Of a DNA stretch of 49,718 nt, positions 1 through 8,261 are shown one piece after another. How positions within the stretch are numbered: the stretch's first letter is position 1; every line of letters starts with the position of its first letter. The translations under genes and the position numbers were made by a program. This DNA is from Lysobacteraceae bacterium. Lineage in GTDB: Bacteria; Pseudomonadota; Gammaproteobacteria; Xanthomonadales; Xanthomonadaceae. The stretch spans positions 1 to 49,718 of the forward strand of contig JAGWUF010000015.1 in the NCBI GenBank assembly GCA_028868545.1, in the 5' to 3' direction. The notes beneath the pieces are model-generated. The model was not told the origin of the DNA and searched no databases. It was given only the letters and a program-made list of their open reading frames with translations.

Positions 1-593
1 TCGACATCGACGCATTGGCCTGGGACAAGCAGGGTGGCCTGCTGCCGGCCATCGTGCAGGACGCCGACACGCTGCGCGTGCTGATGCTGGGCTACATGGA
101 TCGCGAGGCGCTCGGCGTCACCCTGGCCAGCGGCAAGGTCACCTTCCACAGCCGCAGCAAACAGCGGCTGTGGATGAAGGGCGAAAGCTCCGGCCACGTG
201 CTGGGCCTGGTGTCCATCGAGGCCGACTGCGATGCCGACACGCTGCTGGTGTTGGCGCAGCCGCACGGGCCGACCTGCCATCTGCAGCGCACCAGCTGCT
301 TCCCGGCCGCGCCTGCGGACGGGTTGGCCGAACTCGATGCGCTGATCGCCCAGCGCGAGCGCGAGCGCCCGCAGAGCAGCTACACCACGAAGCTGTTCGA
401 GTCCGGCGTGCGCCGCATCGCCCAGAAGGTGGGTGAGGAAGGCGTGGAAACCGCGCTGGCAGCGGTGGCGCAGGACAAAGCGGCACTGTTGGGCGAAGCC
501 GCCGACCTGCTGTACCACCTCACGGTGCTGCTGCGCGCGCGCGGGTTGTCGCTGGAAGATGTCAAGCGCGTGCTGGCGGCGCGACGCGGCTGA
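1..593 (+). CDS. hisIE: Bifunctional phosphoribosyl-AMP cyclohydrolase / phosphoribosyl-ATP pyrophosphatase, 5'-truncated by window edge
   Basis: Steps 2 and 3 of histidine biosynthesis: the C-terminal HisE part splits pyrophosphate from PR-ATP and the N-terminal HisI part opens the purine ring of PR-AMP. The frame is open from base 3 (D-I-D-A-L-A-W-D-K), and W-D-K-x-G-G-L is the usual HisI beginning, so the true start lies upstream and the TTG at 15 is probably internal. HisI marks seen: [24 protein letters not shown], and the metal-binding stretch DCDADT...GPTCH...SCF. HisE follows with [20 protein letters not shown] and a closing helical region. The stop lies 3 bases from the stop of the convergent diguanylate cyclase gene, so the two transcripts must overlap or end within each other. 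The fused form and last position in a his operon are normal for gammaproteobacteria. Confidence 0.96.
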   Translation, partial: DIDALAWDKQGGLLPAIVQDADTLRVLMLGYMDREALGVTLASGKVTFHSRSKQRLWMKGESSGHVLGLVSIEADCDADTLLVLAQPHGPTCHLQRTSCFPAAPADGLAELDALIAQRERERPQSSYTTKLFESGVRRIAQKVGEEGVETALAAVAQDKAALLGEAADLLYHLTVLLRARGLSLEDVKRVLAARRG

Positions 594-596
594 AGC

Positions 597-2468
597 TCAC
601 ACCGCGCTGAGCGAATGCCGCACGCAGTTGCGGCCGTCGTCCTTGGCGCGGTACAGCGCCTCGTCGGCAATGCGGATGACTTCCTCCGCGCTGCTGCCGC
701 GCTCGCTGGACACGGTATGGATGCCGATGCTGACGCTCAGGCGGATGGCCAGTTTTTCGTGGCACACGGGATCCTGCTGGATGCGCAGGCGGATCGCTTC
801 GGCAACCTGCAGGGCATCCTGGGCATCGCGGCAGCTCAGCGCCACCACGAATTCCTCGCCGCCGAAGCGCGCCACCAGTCCGTCGCGCTGCGCGGCGACT
901 TCCTCGATCCGGCGTGCCGCCTCGACCAGGCAACTGTCGCCGGCCGGGTGGCCGTGGCTGTCGTTGATCCGCTTGAAAAAATCCAGGTCAAGCAGCAACA
1001 GGGCGATCCGGCGGCCGCTGCCATTGCGCGATTCCAGCATCTGCGCGAATGCTTCGCGGAAATGGCGGCGGTTGTAAGCGCCGGTCAACGGGTCGCGGCG
1101 GCTGTATTCCTGCAGCCTGACGTTGGCCTCACCCAGCTCGGCCATCGCCGTGCGCAGCTCGCGGGTGCGGTCGATCAGGCCGCGCTCCAGCTTTTCGTTG
1201 GTTTCCTGCACGATGCGGATGTTCTCTTCGCGCAGGCTGGCGTAGCGCTTGCCCAGTGCCAGCGAGAGCAGCAGCAACTCCAGCGCGGAACCGATCTGCA
1301 CGCCGTTCTGGGTCCAGAAGTTCCGTGGCAGCACGCCGAAGGCGAGCAGGGTGAACGCGGCGGTGCCGCTCAGGAACAGCGCCCAGGCGATCAGGAACAG
1401 CCGTGCCGGTTGGTAGCCGCGTCGCAGCATCACCACGGTGGCGACGATGATCCAGACCACGCCCAGCAGCACCGCGCGCGAGGCGATCGGGGTGGCAATG
1501 CTGTAGGGCAGCCAGGTCGCCGCGATCCCCAGCGCCGCGAAAAACACCACCACGCCCAGGCACACCTTGTCGCCTGTCGGCCAGCGGATATGCAGATCCA
1601 GGAAGCTGCGCGCGAACAGCTGCATGCCGATCAGGGCCAGGCAGATCGACAGCGGGATCGAGGCGTCGGCCAGCCAGGCGGAGGTCGGCCACAGGTACTC
1701 GAAGCCGTAGCCGTTGAGAGTGAACAACACCAGCCCGAACGCGCCGGTATGCAGCAGGTACCAGAAATAGCTGGCATCGCGCAGCATCAGCCACAGCACC
1801 AGGTTGTAGCAGAGCAGCGCCAGCACGATGCCGTAGTACAGGCCGTTGGAGAACTGCGCATCGCGCAGCAGCTCGGCGAACGCCTTCGGCGTGTACAGCG
1901 CCAGCGGCACCTGCATCGAGCTTTCGCTCTGCACCCGCAGCAGCAGCTCCACCCGCTGCCCGGCCGGCAAGTCGAGGCGGAAGTTCGGGTGCCGGTAGCG
2001 GATGAAGCGGTCGGCGAACGGAACGTGGTCGCCGCCGGCGGTGTGTTCGACGTGGCCGTCCGGATAGCGCAGGTACAGGTCGAGCCGGTCGCTCAGCGCG
2101 TATTCCTGCACCAGGATCCACAGCGGCTCGTCGCGCTGCAGGTTCTCCACCGGCAGGTGGAACCAGTAGGCGCCGGCCTGGAAGCCGAACGCCGGGTTGC
2201 CGTTCGGGAGCGGCACGAACGCACCGGCGTGGGCCTGTGCAAATGCCTGGTCGGGGCTGGCGCTGGCATGTTGGTCATGCCAGTACCGCACGCTGGGGGA
2301 AAGCGAAAAGCTGTTGTCGCCGGCGTTCAGACGCAGCGGGGAGGGGGGGGCCGGAACTGCCGACAAGGCAGGCAAGGCCGCGCACACCGATAGCAACAAA
2401 GCCAACAGAAGCGCCGCCAGCGACCGCCAGCGTGAACGGCTGCTCGATGCGATCTGTCCCGTCCCCAT
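597..2468 (-). CDS. Membrane-bound diguanylate cyclase with 7TMR-DISM sensor module
   Basis: Makes cyclic di-GMP from two GTP in response to a periplasmic signal. 623 aa. Domains in order: N-terminal signal/anchor (residues 15-38, Ala/Leu-rich), a periplasmic 7TMR-DISM extracellular domain (about 50-190), a block of seven hydrophobic segments (about 205-400), a helical linker rich in Glu and Arg (about 405-450), and a GGDEF domain (about 455-620). The catalytic motif is GGEEF (ARFGGEEFVVAL) with the preceding DLDFFKRINDSHGH metal/GTP region, so it should be active. The residues before GGEEF (AAQRDGLVARF) do not form the RxxD inhibitory site, so product feedback by that route is not expected. 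The ATG at 2468 gives a plausible membrane-targeting start. Convergent with hisIE and divergent from the metallophosphoesterase. The ligand cannot be read from sequence. Confidence 0.93.
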   Translation of the reverse strand: MGTGQIASSSRSRWRSLAALLLALLLSVCAALPALSAVPAPPSPLRLNAGDNSFSLSPSVRYWHDQHASASPDQAFAQAHAGAFVPLPNGNPAFGFQAGAYWFHLPVENLQRDEPLWILVQEYALSDRLDLYLRYPDGHVEHTAGGDHVPFADRFIRYRHPNFRLDLPAGQRVELLLRVQSESSMQVPLALYTPKAFAELLRDAQFSNGLYYGIVLALLCYNLVLWLMLRDASYFWYLLHTGAFGLVLFTLNGYGFEYLWPTSAWLADASIPLSICLALIGMQLFARSFLDLHIRWPTGDKVCLGVVVFFAALGIAATWLPYSIATPIASRAVLLGVVWIIVATVVMLRRGYQPARLFLIAWALFLSGTAAFTLLAFGVLPRNFWTQNGVQIGSALELLLLSLALGKRYASLREENIRIVQETNEKLERGLIDRTRELRTAMAELGEANVRLQEYSRRDPLTGAYNRRHFREAFAQMLESRNGSGRRIALLLLDLDFFKRINDSHGHPAGDSCLVEAARRIEEVAAQRDGLVARFGGEEFVVALSCRDAQDALQVAEAIRLRIQQDPVCHEKLAIRLSVSIGIHTVSSERGSSAEEVIRIADEALYRAKDDGRNCVRHSLSAV

Positions 2469-2502
2469 GCCGGCATTCTAGTGCAGACCCGGCCAGCCTG
2501 CG

Positions 2503-2508
2503 CATAAT
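2503..2508 (+). promoter_or_regulatory. Candidate -10 box immediately before the metallophosphoesterase start
   Basis: CATAAT sits only 5 bases before the ATG at 2514. If it is the -10 element, transcription would begin at or next to the ATG and the mRNA would be leaderless or nearly so. I see no convincing -35, and GGGGA directly before ATG is too close for a normal ribosome binding site. Confidence 0.35.
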
Positions 2509-2513
2509 GGGGA

Positions 2514-3869
2514 ATGCAAAAACTATTCCTCGCGGGTTTGTTGTTCCTGGCCACCGCCGCACAGGCAGCCGAGCCGGCATGCGTGCCAGTGGACGTGGAG
2601 ATGTCGCAGGCTCTGCCGCGTGCAGACGCATGGCGTGGTCCGGGCTGCATCGACTATCGCAGGGTGCCCGTTTCGGTGGCCGGCGCATCCGCGCAGGTGC
2701 TGGTGTTCGGCGACCCGCAGGTGAAGTCGGCCGAGGATGTCGATTATTTCCGCCGCGACATCGTGCAGCCTTTGCAGGGCAAGTATCCGGTGCGGCTGGG
2801 CCTGACCCTGGGCGACCTGGTGGACGATGTGCCGGCGCTGCTGCCACAGGTCAAACAGCTGACCGAAACGCTGGGGGTACCGTGGATGTACGCCCCCGGC
2901 AATCATGACGTGGATCCCGGGGTCGGCAGCGATGCCGATGCGCTGGCGTCCTTCCACAAGGTGTACGGCCCCGATACCCGGGCACGGCAAACCCCTTTGG
3001 CCAATGTCGTGGTGCTGGACGACGTCATCACCCTGCCCGGGCAGAAGCCGTCCTACATCGGCGGTTTTCGTGAAGACCAGTACGCCTTTCTCCAGCGCTG
3101 GCTGCCCACGTTGGACAAGGACAAATTGCTGGTGCTGGCCATCCACATTCCACTGTTCGACGAAGTGGACAAGAAGAACTTCCGCGATGCCGACCGCGCC
3201 CGCCTGTTTGCCCTGCTGGCGCCGTTCCCGCATGTGCTGGTGCTGAGCGCGCACAGCCACAACCAGCGGCACGTCTTCCACACCGCCGCCGATGGCTGGC
3301 TGGGCGCCACGCCGTTGCATGAATTCAACCTGGGCGCGGCCTGCGGCTCGTACTGGTCGGGCGCGAAGGATGCCGAGGGCATCCCCGATGCGCGCATGGA
3401 TGACGGCACGCCGAATGGGTATGCCGTGCTCACCATCAAGCCGGTGGGCGGCTATGCGCTGGAATGGCATGCGGCGCGCGACGCCGGCGACACCCAGATC
3501 GGCCTGCACGTGCCCAAGGTCTTGCGCCGTGGCGCCTATCCGGCCTGGGGCGTGTTCGCCAATTACTACATGGGCGATGACGCGTCGAAGCTGGAGTTCC
3601 GCGTCGATGGCGGCGCGTGGATGCCGATGAAGAAAGTCCGGCTGCCCGACCCGAACATGGTCGAAGAAAACATGCGCGACGACCTCGCCACCGCCCTGCG
3701 CGGTTACGACCGCTCACCGGAAGCGGCAATCTCCCCGCACCTGTGGCGCGGCGCGCTGCCCACCAAGCTGGCCGCCGGCACGCATCAGGTGGATGTCCGC
3801 GCGTTCGACCGCTGGCGCGGTGAGCTGCGCGCCAGCACGACCTACGAGTTGCTGGAATACCAGCCCTGA
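2514..3869 (+). CDS. Secreted calcineurin-like metallophosphoesterase
   Basis: Predicted periplasmic metal-dependent phosphoesterase; substrate unknown. 451 aa with a clear signal peptide (MQKLFLAGLLFLATAAQA, cleavage about residue 19). A short beta-rich N-terminal domain (to about 60) precedes the metallophosphoesterase core. Visible metal-binding motifs in order are GDPQ (about 65), GDLVDD (about 100), GNHD (about 129), the AIHIPLFDE region and a late HSHNQRH, so all the usual ligand blocks are present. The C-terminal 130 residues (from about YALEWHAARDAG) resemble the extra beta-sandwich domain found in calcineurin-like proteins with an added C-terminal domain. Transcribed alone, divergent from the cyclase gene, and convergent with mtnC 19 bases away. 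Phosphodiesterase, nucleotidase or sugar-phosphate hydrolysis cannot be told apart here. Confidence 0.9.
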   Translation: MQKLFLAGLLFLATAAQAAEPACVPVDVEMSQALPRADAWRGPGCIDYRRVPVSVAGASAQVLVFGDPQVKSAEDVDYFRRDIVQPLQGKYPVRLGLTLGDLVDDVPALLPQVKQLTETLGVPWMYAPGNHDVDPGVGSDADALASFHKVYGPDTRARQTPLANVVVLDDVITLPGQKPSYIGGFREDQYAFLQRWLPTLDKDKLLVLAIHIPLFDEVDKKNFRDADRARLFALLAPFPHVLVLSAHSHNQRHVFHTAADGWLGATPLHEFNLGAACGSYWSGAKDAEGIPDARMDDGTPNGYAVLTIKPVGGYALEWHAARDAGDTQIGLHVPKVLRRGAYPAWGVFANYYMGDDASKLEFRVDGGAWMPMKKVRLPDPNMVEENMRDDLATALRGYDRSPEAAISPHLWRGALPTKLAAGTHQVDVRAFDRWRGELRASTTYELLEYQP

Positions 3870-3888
3870 TTGCGCTCGGCGCGCGTGT

Positions 3889-4584
3889 TCAGGGCGTGAT
3901 GTCGGCGAACGACTCCACCCGCAGGTGGCCGCCTGCGGCATCGCCCAGGCGCGGCTGCGGGTAGTCTTCGCGGCGATCCAGCAGCACGGTGCGCAGGCCG
4001 GCGTCGCGGGCGGCGTCCAACTCTTCGACCACGTCCGAGAGAAACACGATCTCGCCCGCCGGTTGCGCCAGTTGCGCGGCAATGCGGCGATAGCTGGCAG
4101 CCTCGCGCTTGCCGCCCACTTCGGTATCGAAGAAACCGGAAAACAGCGGTACCAGGTCGCCGGCATCGGTATGCGCGAACAACAGCTTCTGCGCCGGCAC
4201 CGAGCCGGAGGAATACACCGCCAGCCGATGCCCGGCGGCGTGCCAGGCGCGCAGCGCGGGGGCCACGTCGGGATAGAGCGGGGCGGTGAAATCGCCTTCG
4301 TGATAACCGGCTTGCCAGACCATGCCCTGCAGGGCCTTGAGCGCGGTGTGCTTGCGATCGGCGTCGATCCAGCCTTGCAGGGTCTCCACGATCACGCTGT
4401 CCTGGCAGGCGCTGGCGGAAATTTCAATCGCCACCGCATCCAGCCAGCGCCGCACCTCGGGCTGCTGGCCGTGTTCACGCACGAAGCCGGGCAGCGCTGC
4501 CCGCGCATACGGAAACAACACGTCCTTGACGAAGGAAATGCTGGACGTGGTGCCTTCGATGTCGGTGAGGATGGTGGAGAGCAT
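3889..4584 (-). CDS. mtnC: Enolase-phosphatase E1 of methionine salvage
   Basis: Bifunctional HAD-family enzyme that enolises and dephosphorylates 2,3-diketo-5-methylthiopentyl-1-phosphate to the acireductone used by MtnD. 231 aa, normal length. The HAD nucleophile motif appears at the N-terminus as [20 protein letters not shown], the E1-specific variant with D-I-E. Motif II is [14 protein letters not shown] with its Ser, and motif IV is [12 protein letters not shown]. The ATG at 4584 has AAGG about 7 bases upstream. Third gene of the mtnB-mtnD-mtnC run on the minus strand, separated from mtnD by 138 bases that hold a paired REP-like element, so its expression may be uncoupled from mtnBD. Confidence 0.95.
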   Translation of the reverse strand: MLSTILTDIEGTTSSISFVKDVLFPYARAALPGFVREHGQQPEVRRWLDAVAIEISASACQDSVIVETLQGWIDADRKHTALKALQGMVWQAGYHEGDFTAPLYPDVAPALRAWHAAGHRLAVYSSGSVPAQKLLFAHTDAGDLVPLFSGFFDTEVGGKREAASYRRIAAQLAQPAGEIVFLSDVVEELDAARDAGLRTVLLDRREDYPQPRLGDAAGGHLRVESFADITP

Positions 4585-4595
4585 GAACTTGGCCT

Positions 4596-4712
4596 TTCCT
4601 TCTCCCTTCGGGAAAAGGTGCCCGAAGGGCGGATGAGGGTACGGCGGAGAATGATGGGTGATGCGGGCGTCCGTACCCTCACCCCAACCCCTCTCGCGGA
4701 GGGAGAGGGGCT
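4596..4712. repeat. Paired REP-like palindromic element between mtnD and mtnC
   Basis: Two GC-rich hairpin units face each other. Left: CTCCCTTCGGGAAAAGG and GCCCGAAGGGC, followed by GAGGGTACGG. Right: the exact inverse CCGTACCCTC, then ACCCCAACCCCTCTCGCGG and GGGAGAGGGG. The arms GAGGGTACGG (4635-4644) and CCGTACCCTC (4671-4680) are perfect inverted repeats. Single units of the same family occur near 11768, 15181, 44862 and 44926. On the minus strand the element lies inside the likely mtnB-mtnD-mtnC transcript and could fold there. Confidence 0.75.
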
Positions 4713-4722
4713 TCAGGTGGCT

Positions 4723-5265
4723 TCACTCGTAACGTGGAAATTTCTGCGCGATGTCGCTGCCGGTGAAGTAGCCCACCCAGCCATCCGGTTCGGTGAAGAA
4801 ACGGATCGCCACGAAGCTGGGAGCCGGCCCCATGTCGAACCAGTGGGTGGCACCGTCGGGTACCGAGATCAAATCACCGGCCTCGCACAACACCTCGTAG
4901 ACCTTGCCGCCCACGTGCAGGTTGAACTGCCCGCTGCCGGCGACGAAAAAGCGCACTTCGTCTTCCTTGTGCGCATGCTCGTCGAGGAACTTGGCCCGCA
5001 ACGCGTCCTTGTTCGGGTTGTCGGCGGCAATGCTGACCACGTCCACGCTGCGGAAGCCGCGCGCCAGCACCAGCCGGTCGATGTCGGCCTGGTACGCCGC
5101 CATGATCGCCTCGGGCGCATCGCCGGGCTGCACGGGATGTGCAGGCTGCCAGCACTGGAATTCCACGCCGATGCGGGCCAATTCCTCGGCAATTTCAGGG
5201 TGGTGGCTGCGTGACAGCAGCACCGCGTTCGGGTCGTTGTCGTCGAAAACGCGCAAACGGCTCAT
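4723..5265 (-). CDS. mtnD: Acireductone dioxygenase
   Basis: Penultimate step of methionine salvage: with iron it splits acireductone to the keto-acid precursor of methionine plus formate; with nickel it gives methylthiopropionate and CO. 180 aa cupin. The four metal ligands are visible and match the family: His97 and His99 (DEHAHKEDE), Glu103, and His141 ([12 protein letters not shown]). The ATG at 5265 is preceded by GAGGA, which overlaps the TGA stop of mtnB (TGAGGA), so mtnB and mtnD are probably translationally linked. The metal cannot be decided from sequence. Confidence 0.96.
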   Translation of the reverse strand: MSRLRVFDDNDPNAVLLSRSHHPEIAEELARIGVEFQCWQPAHPVQPGDAPEAIMAAYQADIDRLVLARGFRSVDVVSIAADNPNKDALRAKFLDEHAHKEDEVRFFVAGSGQFNLHVGGKVYEVLCEAGDLISVPDGATHWFDMGPAPSFVAIRFFTEPDGWVGYFTGSDIAQKFPRYE

Positions 5266-5274
5266 TTCATGTCC

Positions 5275-5913
5275 TCAGCGTGCGCCCAGGCGGCGCAGTT
5301 CCAGCTCGCAGCCGAGCATGAATTCGAAGGCATCCAGATGCCGGCGTGCTTCGCTGATGTCGCGGCCCCAGGCATACAGGCCGTGGCCGGCGATCAGATA
5401 GCCCCAGCTGTTGGCGGCACCAAGCGCGGCATCCACGCTGGTGGTGAGCGTGTCCATGTCCTGCGAGTTGGGCACTACCGGCAGGTCGATTTCCTGCTCG
5501 TGGGTGGTGTGCCCGCGCAAGGCCTTGAACAGCTCGTAGTCGCGCAGGCGCACGCGGCCCTGCTCGGCGTACAGCAGGCCGGCGATGGTCTGGGTGGGGG
5601 AATGCGTATGCAGCACCGCGCCCACGTCCGGGTAGCGGCGGTACAGGTGGGTGTGCAGGGCTGCTTCCGCCGAAGGCCGGTGGTGGGTGGCCACCGGTTC
5701 GTTGGCCATGTTCACCACCATGATGTCGGCTTCGGTCAGGCGGCCCTTGTCCTTGCCGGAAATGGTGATGGCGGCGTGCTCCGGCCCCATGCGGATGGAG
5801 AAGTTGCCGGCGGTGGCGGGAGTGAAGCCCTTGGCGGCCAGCTCGCGGGTGTGCGCGATGATTTGCGCGGCGCAGCCGGCGTACAGGTTGTGGTCGAAGG
5901 CGGGTGTGGTCAT
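5275..5913 (-). CDS. mtnB: Methylthioribulose-1-phosphate dehydratase
   Basis: Class II aldolase-fold zinc enzyme that dehydrates methylthioribulose-1-phosphate to the diketo intermediate used by MtnC. 212 aa, normal length. Seen: [11 protein letters not shown] phosphate-binding start, [12 protein letters not shown], the acidic residue of SAEAAL (Glu83), zinc ligands in AVLHTHS (His102 and His104), and a late [10 protein letters not shown] that supplies the third His. First gene of mtnB-mtnD-mtnC; the stop is 9 bases from the mtnD start. The ATG at 5913 lacks a ribosome binding site but has a TAAAAT box 6 bases upstream (see promoter entry). mtnA and mtnK are not in the window. Confidence 0.94.
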   Translation of the reverse strand: MTTPAFDHNLYAGCAAQIIAHTRELAAKGFTPATAGNFSIRMGPEHAAITISGKDKGRLTEADIMVVNMANEPVATHHRPSAEAALHTHLYRRYPDVGAVLHTHSPTQTIAGLLYAEQGRVRLRDYELFKALRGHTTHEQEIDLPVVPNSQDMDTLTTSVDAALGAANSWGYLIAGHGLYAWGRDISEARRHLDAFEFMLGCELELRRLGAR

Positions 5914-5919
5914 GGAGGG

Positions 5920-5947
5920 ATTTTAGCGGCTGCGGGGCAGGCGCCAA
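5920..5947 (-). promoter_or_regulatory. Candidate promoter of mtnB-mtnD-mtnC
   Basis: On the minus strand TTGGCG (5942-5947), a 16-base spacer and TAAAAT (5920-5925) form a fair sigma-70 promoter. The -10 ends 6 bases before the mtnB ATG, so the transcript would be leaderless or nearly so, in keeping with the absence of a ribosome binding site. Confidence 0.45.
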
Positions 5948-5975
5948 ATGACGATTTTGCTGCAATGCATGGCCA

Positions 5976-6653
5976 TCATTCAGGCTGCAACCGCTGGCCA
6001 TAGGTCTTGAACTTTTCCAGCACCACGGCCATTTCCTCCGCCGGCAAGTTGCGGGTGGGCCCCAGCGAGCGCGCCAGCAGGTACTGTCGCGCCAGGTTTT
6101 CCACTTCCTCGGCCAGTGCATAGGCCTCCGACAGGCTGCGGCCGGTGCTGACCTGGCCGTGGTTGCCCATCAGGCAGGCGCGCAGGCCGCCGTGCAGGGC
6201 ATGCATGATGCTGCAGGACAGTTCCGGCGTGCCGAAGGTGGCGTAATCGGCGCAGGGGATGCGGTCGCCGCCGGCCACCGCCACCATGTAATGGAAGGCC
6301 GGGATTTCCTCACCCAGGCAGGCCAGCGCGGTGGCATGGGTGGAATGCACGTGCACCACCGCGTGCATGTCGGGGAAGGCGGCCAGGATGTCGACGTGGA
6401 AACGCCATTCGCTGGACGGCAGCAATTGCCCGGGCGGGCAATGGCCGTCGGCATGCAGGAACACGATGTCCTCCGGCAGCAGGCGGTCGTAGCTGCGCCC
6501 GGTGGGGGTGATCAGCAGGCCGTCGCGCCAGCGGATGCTGGCATTGCCGGACTTGTTCAGCGACAGCCCGCTGGCGTTCATCGCCCGGCAGTGGTCGATC
6601 AGCGACTGGCGGGCGGCACGTTCGTGGTCGTGCAGAAGATGGGAATTCACCAT
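5976..6653 (-). CDS. Class II aldolase/adducin family protein (fuculose-phosphate aldolase-like)
   Basis: Zinc-dependent aldolase or epimerase fold, 225 aa from the ATG at 6653; an in-frame GTG at 6680 adds 9 residues but overlaps a terminator, so I prefer the ATG. Family features: LNKSGNASIRW (phosphate binding), TPTGRSYDRL, the catalytic-type Glu in SSEWRFH, zinc ligands in AVVHVHSTHATAL, and a late LMGNHGQVSTG that supplies the third His. The substrate is unknown: sugar-phosphate cleavage is possible. Its position, same strand and 62 bases upstream of mtnB, raises the idea that it acts on methylthioribulose-1-phosphate, as the Ald2 aldolases of the DHAP shunt do. This is inference from neighbourhood and fold only. 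Confidence 0.85.
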   Translation of the reverse strand: MVNSHLLHDHERAARQSLIDHCRAMNASGLSLNKSGNASIRWRDGLLITPTGRSYDRLLPEDIVFLHADGHCPPGQLLPSSEWRFHVDILAAFPDMHAVVHVHSTHATALACLGEEIPAFHYMVAVAGGDRIPCADYATFGTPELSCSIMHALHGGLRACLMGNHGQVSTGRSLSEAYALAEEVENLARQYLLARSLGPTRNLPAEEMAVVLEKFKTYGQRLQPE

Positions 6654-6681
6654 CGGCACAGGATACCGGCTTGCCGACACG

Positions 6682-6705
6682 AAAAACCCGGCCGAAGCCG
6701 GGTTT
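6682..6705 (-). terminator. Rho-independent terminator after the permease gene
   Basis: AAACCCGGC / CGAA loop / GCCGGGTTT, a perfect 9-bp stem, followed on the minus strand by five T. It lies 24 bases after the permease stop and only 30 bases before the ATG of the next minus-strand gene. Confidence 0.85.
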
Positions 6706-6728
6706 CTCGTTGCAAAGAGACGCAGGGA

Positions 6729-8261
6729 TCAGGCCTGCGGGCCTTCGTGGAACTTCGGTTCCGGCTCCATCTTCGCCGCGTCCGGATGATCCCCGCCGCG
6801 TGCCAGCTCGCTCTTGCGATAACCATACAGGACATACACGACCAGGCCGATCACTGCCCAGCCGAAGAACAGGCCGATGGTGTAGATCGACAGGTTCAGG
6901 AACAACAGCAGGCAGCCGGCAATCGCCAGCGGGCACACCACCCATGCCATCGGGGTACGGAACGGGCGGCGGCGGTCGGGCTCGCGCTTGCGCAGGATCA
7001 ACACGCCGGCGGCCACCGCCATGAACGCGAACAAGGTGCCGGAGTTGGAGATGTCGGCCAGGATGCCCACCGGGAACATCGCCGCGAACAGCGCCACGAA
7101 AATACCGGTGATGATGGTCACCACATGCGGGGTGTGGAACTTCGGATGCACCTTGGACAGGATGTCAGGCAGCAGGCCATCCCGCGACATGGTGAAGAAG
7201 ATGCGGGTCTGGCCGTAGATCATCATCAGCACCACCGACGGCAGTGCCAACGCCGCGGCCAGGCCGATCAGGTTGCCGACCTTGGCAAAACCGATCACCT
7301 TCAGCACATGCGCCAGCGGTTCCTTGCTGCACACCAGCGCATCCGAGCCGGCGCAGGCGGCCGCCATTTCGGGGGTGCCCGGGTGCAGCGCAATGCCGTT
7401 CACGATCATCGGCTGTGAGCCAATCGCACCCACTGCGCCGTAACCCACCAGCATGTAGAAGATGGTGCACACCAGCAGCGAACCGATCAGGCCGATCGGG
7501 ATGTTGCGGTTGGGGTTCTTGGTTTCCTCGGCGGCGGTGGACACCGCATCGAAGCCGACATAGGCGAAGAAAATGGAGGCCGCCGCCCCCAGCACGCCCA
7601 CGCCACCCAGCGGGCTGCCCCAGCCGGTGGGGAAGAATGGCTGGAAGTTGACGTCCTTGGCCGCCGGCACGGCGATGAAGATGAAGGCGGTGAGAGCGAT
7701 CACCTTGATCAGCACCAGCACCGCATTGACCTTGGCGGATTTCGAGGTGCCGATCACCAGCAGGCCGGTGATCACCAGCGCGATCGTGAATGCCAGGATG
7801 TTGAACGCGCCGCCATCCATCGGGCCGGTCTTGAGTGCCATCGGCAATTCGATGCCGGCACTGGTCAGCAGACCATTCATGTAACCGGACCAGCCCACCG
7901 CCACTGCGCCTGCCGCCACCGCGTATTCCAGTACCAAAGCCCAGCCCACGATCCAGGCCAGGGCTTCGCCCATCACCGCATAGGTGTAGGTGTAGGCAGA
8001 GCCCGACACCGGCACCATCGAGGCCAATTCCGAATACGCCAGCGCAGCCAGTGCGCAAACGATCGCGGCAATCACGAACGCCACCATCATCGCCGGACCG
8101 GCTTTCTGCCCGGCTTCCGCGGTCAGCACGAAGATGCCGGTACCGATGATGGCGCCGATGCCCAGCATGGTCAGCTGGAACGCGCCCAGTTGGCGGGTGA
8201 GGGATTTCTTCTCGGCAGTTTCGAGAATCTTGTCGAGCGGCTTGACTCGCTGGAACAGCAT
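6729..8261 (-). CDS. APC-family amino acid permease (cationic amino acid transporter type)
   Basis: Inner-membrane amino acid transporter of about 510 aa with 12 or more hydrophobic segments spread over the whole length. The N-terminal signature LGAFQLTMLGIGAIIGTGIF is the APC substrate/ion-binding helix 1 with its GIGAIIGTGIF kink. Further marks: AALAYSELASMVPVSGSAY, FFAYVGFDAVSTAAEETKNP, and TRIFFTMSRDGLLP in the second half. These match the YfnA/CAT branch, suggesting basic or small neutral amino acids, but specificity cannot be read. The ATG at 8261 is chosen because GGGGAG stands 7-8 bases before it; a longer reading frame to 8312 adds 17 unlikely residues. Divergent from the NUDIX gene. 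Followed by a good terminator. Confidence 0.92.
   Translation of the reverse strand: MLFQRVKPLDKILETAEKKSLTRQLGAFQLTMLGIGAIIGTGIFVLTAEAGQKAGPAMMVAFVIAAIVCALAALAYSELASMVPVSGSAYTYTYAVMGEALAWIVGWALVLEYAVAAGAVAVGWSGYMNGLLTSAGIELPMALKTGPMDGGAFNILAFTIALVITGLLVIGTSKSAKVNAVLVLIKVIALTAFIFIAVPAAKDVNFQPFFPTGWGSPLGGVGVLGAAASIFFAYVGFDAVSTAAEETKNPNRNIPIGLIGSLLVCTIFYMLVGYGAVGAIGSQPMIVNGIALHPGTPEMAAACAGSDALVCSKEPLAHVLKVIGFAKVGNLIGLAAALALPSVVLMMIYGQTRIFFTMSRDGLLPDILSKVHPKFHTPHVVTIITGIFVALFAAMFPVGILADISNSGTLFAFMAVAAGVLILRKREPDRRRPFRTPMAWVVCPLAIAGCLLLFLNLSIYTIGLFFGWAVIGLVVYVLYGYRKSELARGGDHPDAAKMEPEPKFHEGPQA

Noticed and set aside
615-2393. 592-residue open frame on the plus strand, opposite the diguanylate cyclase gene
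   Set aside because: Gln/Ala/Val-rich sequence typical of antisense frames in GC-rich DNA; the opposite strand has clear GGDEF and membrane domains.
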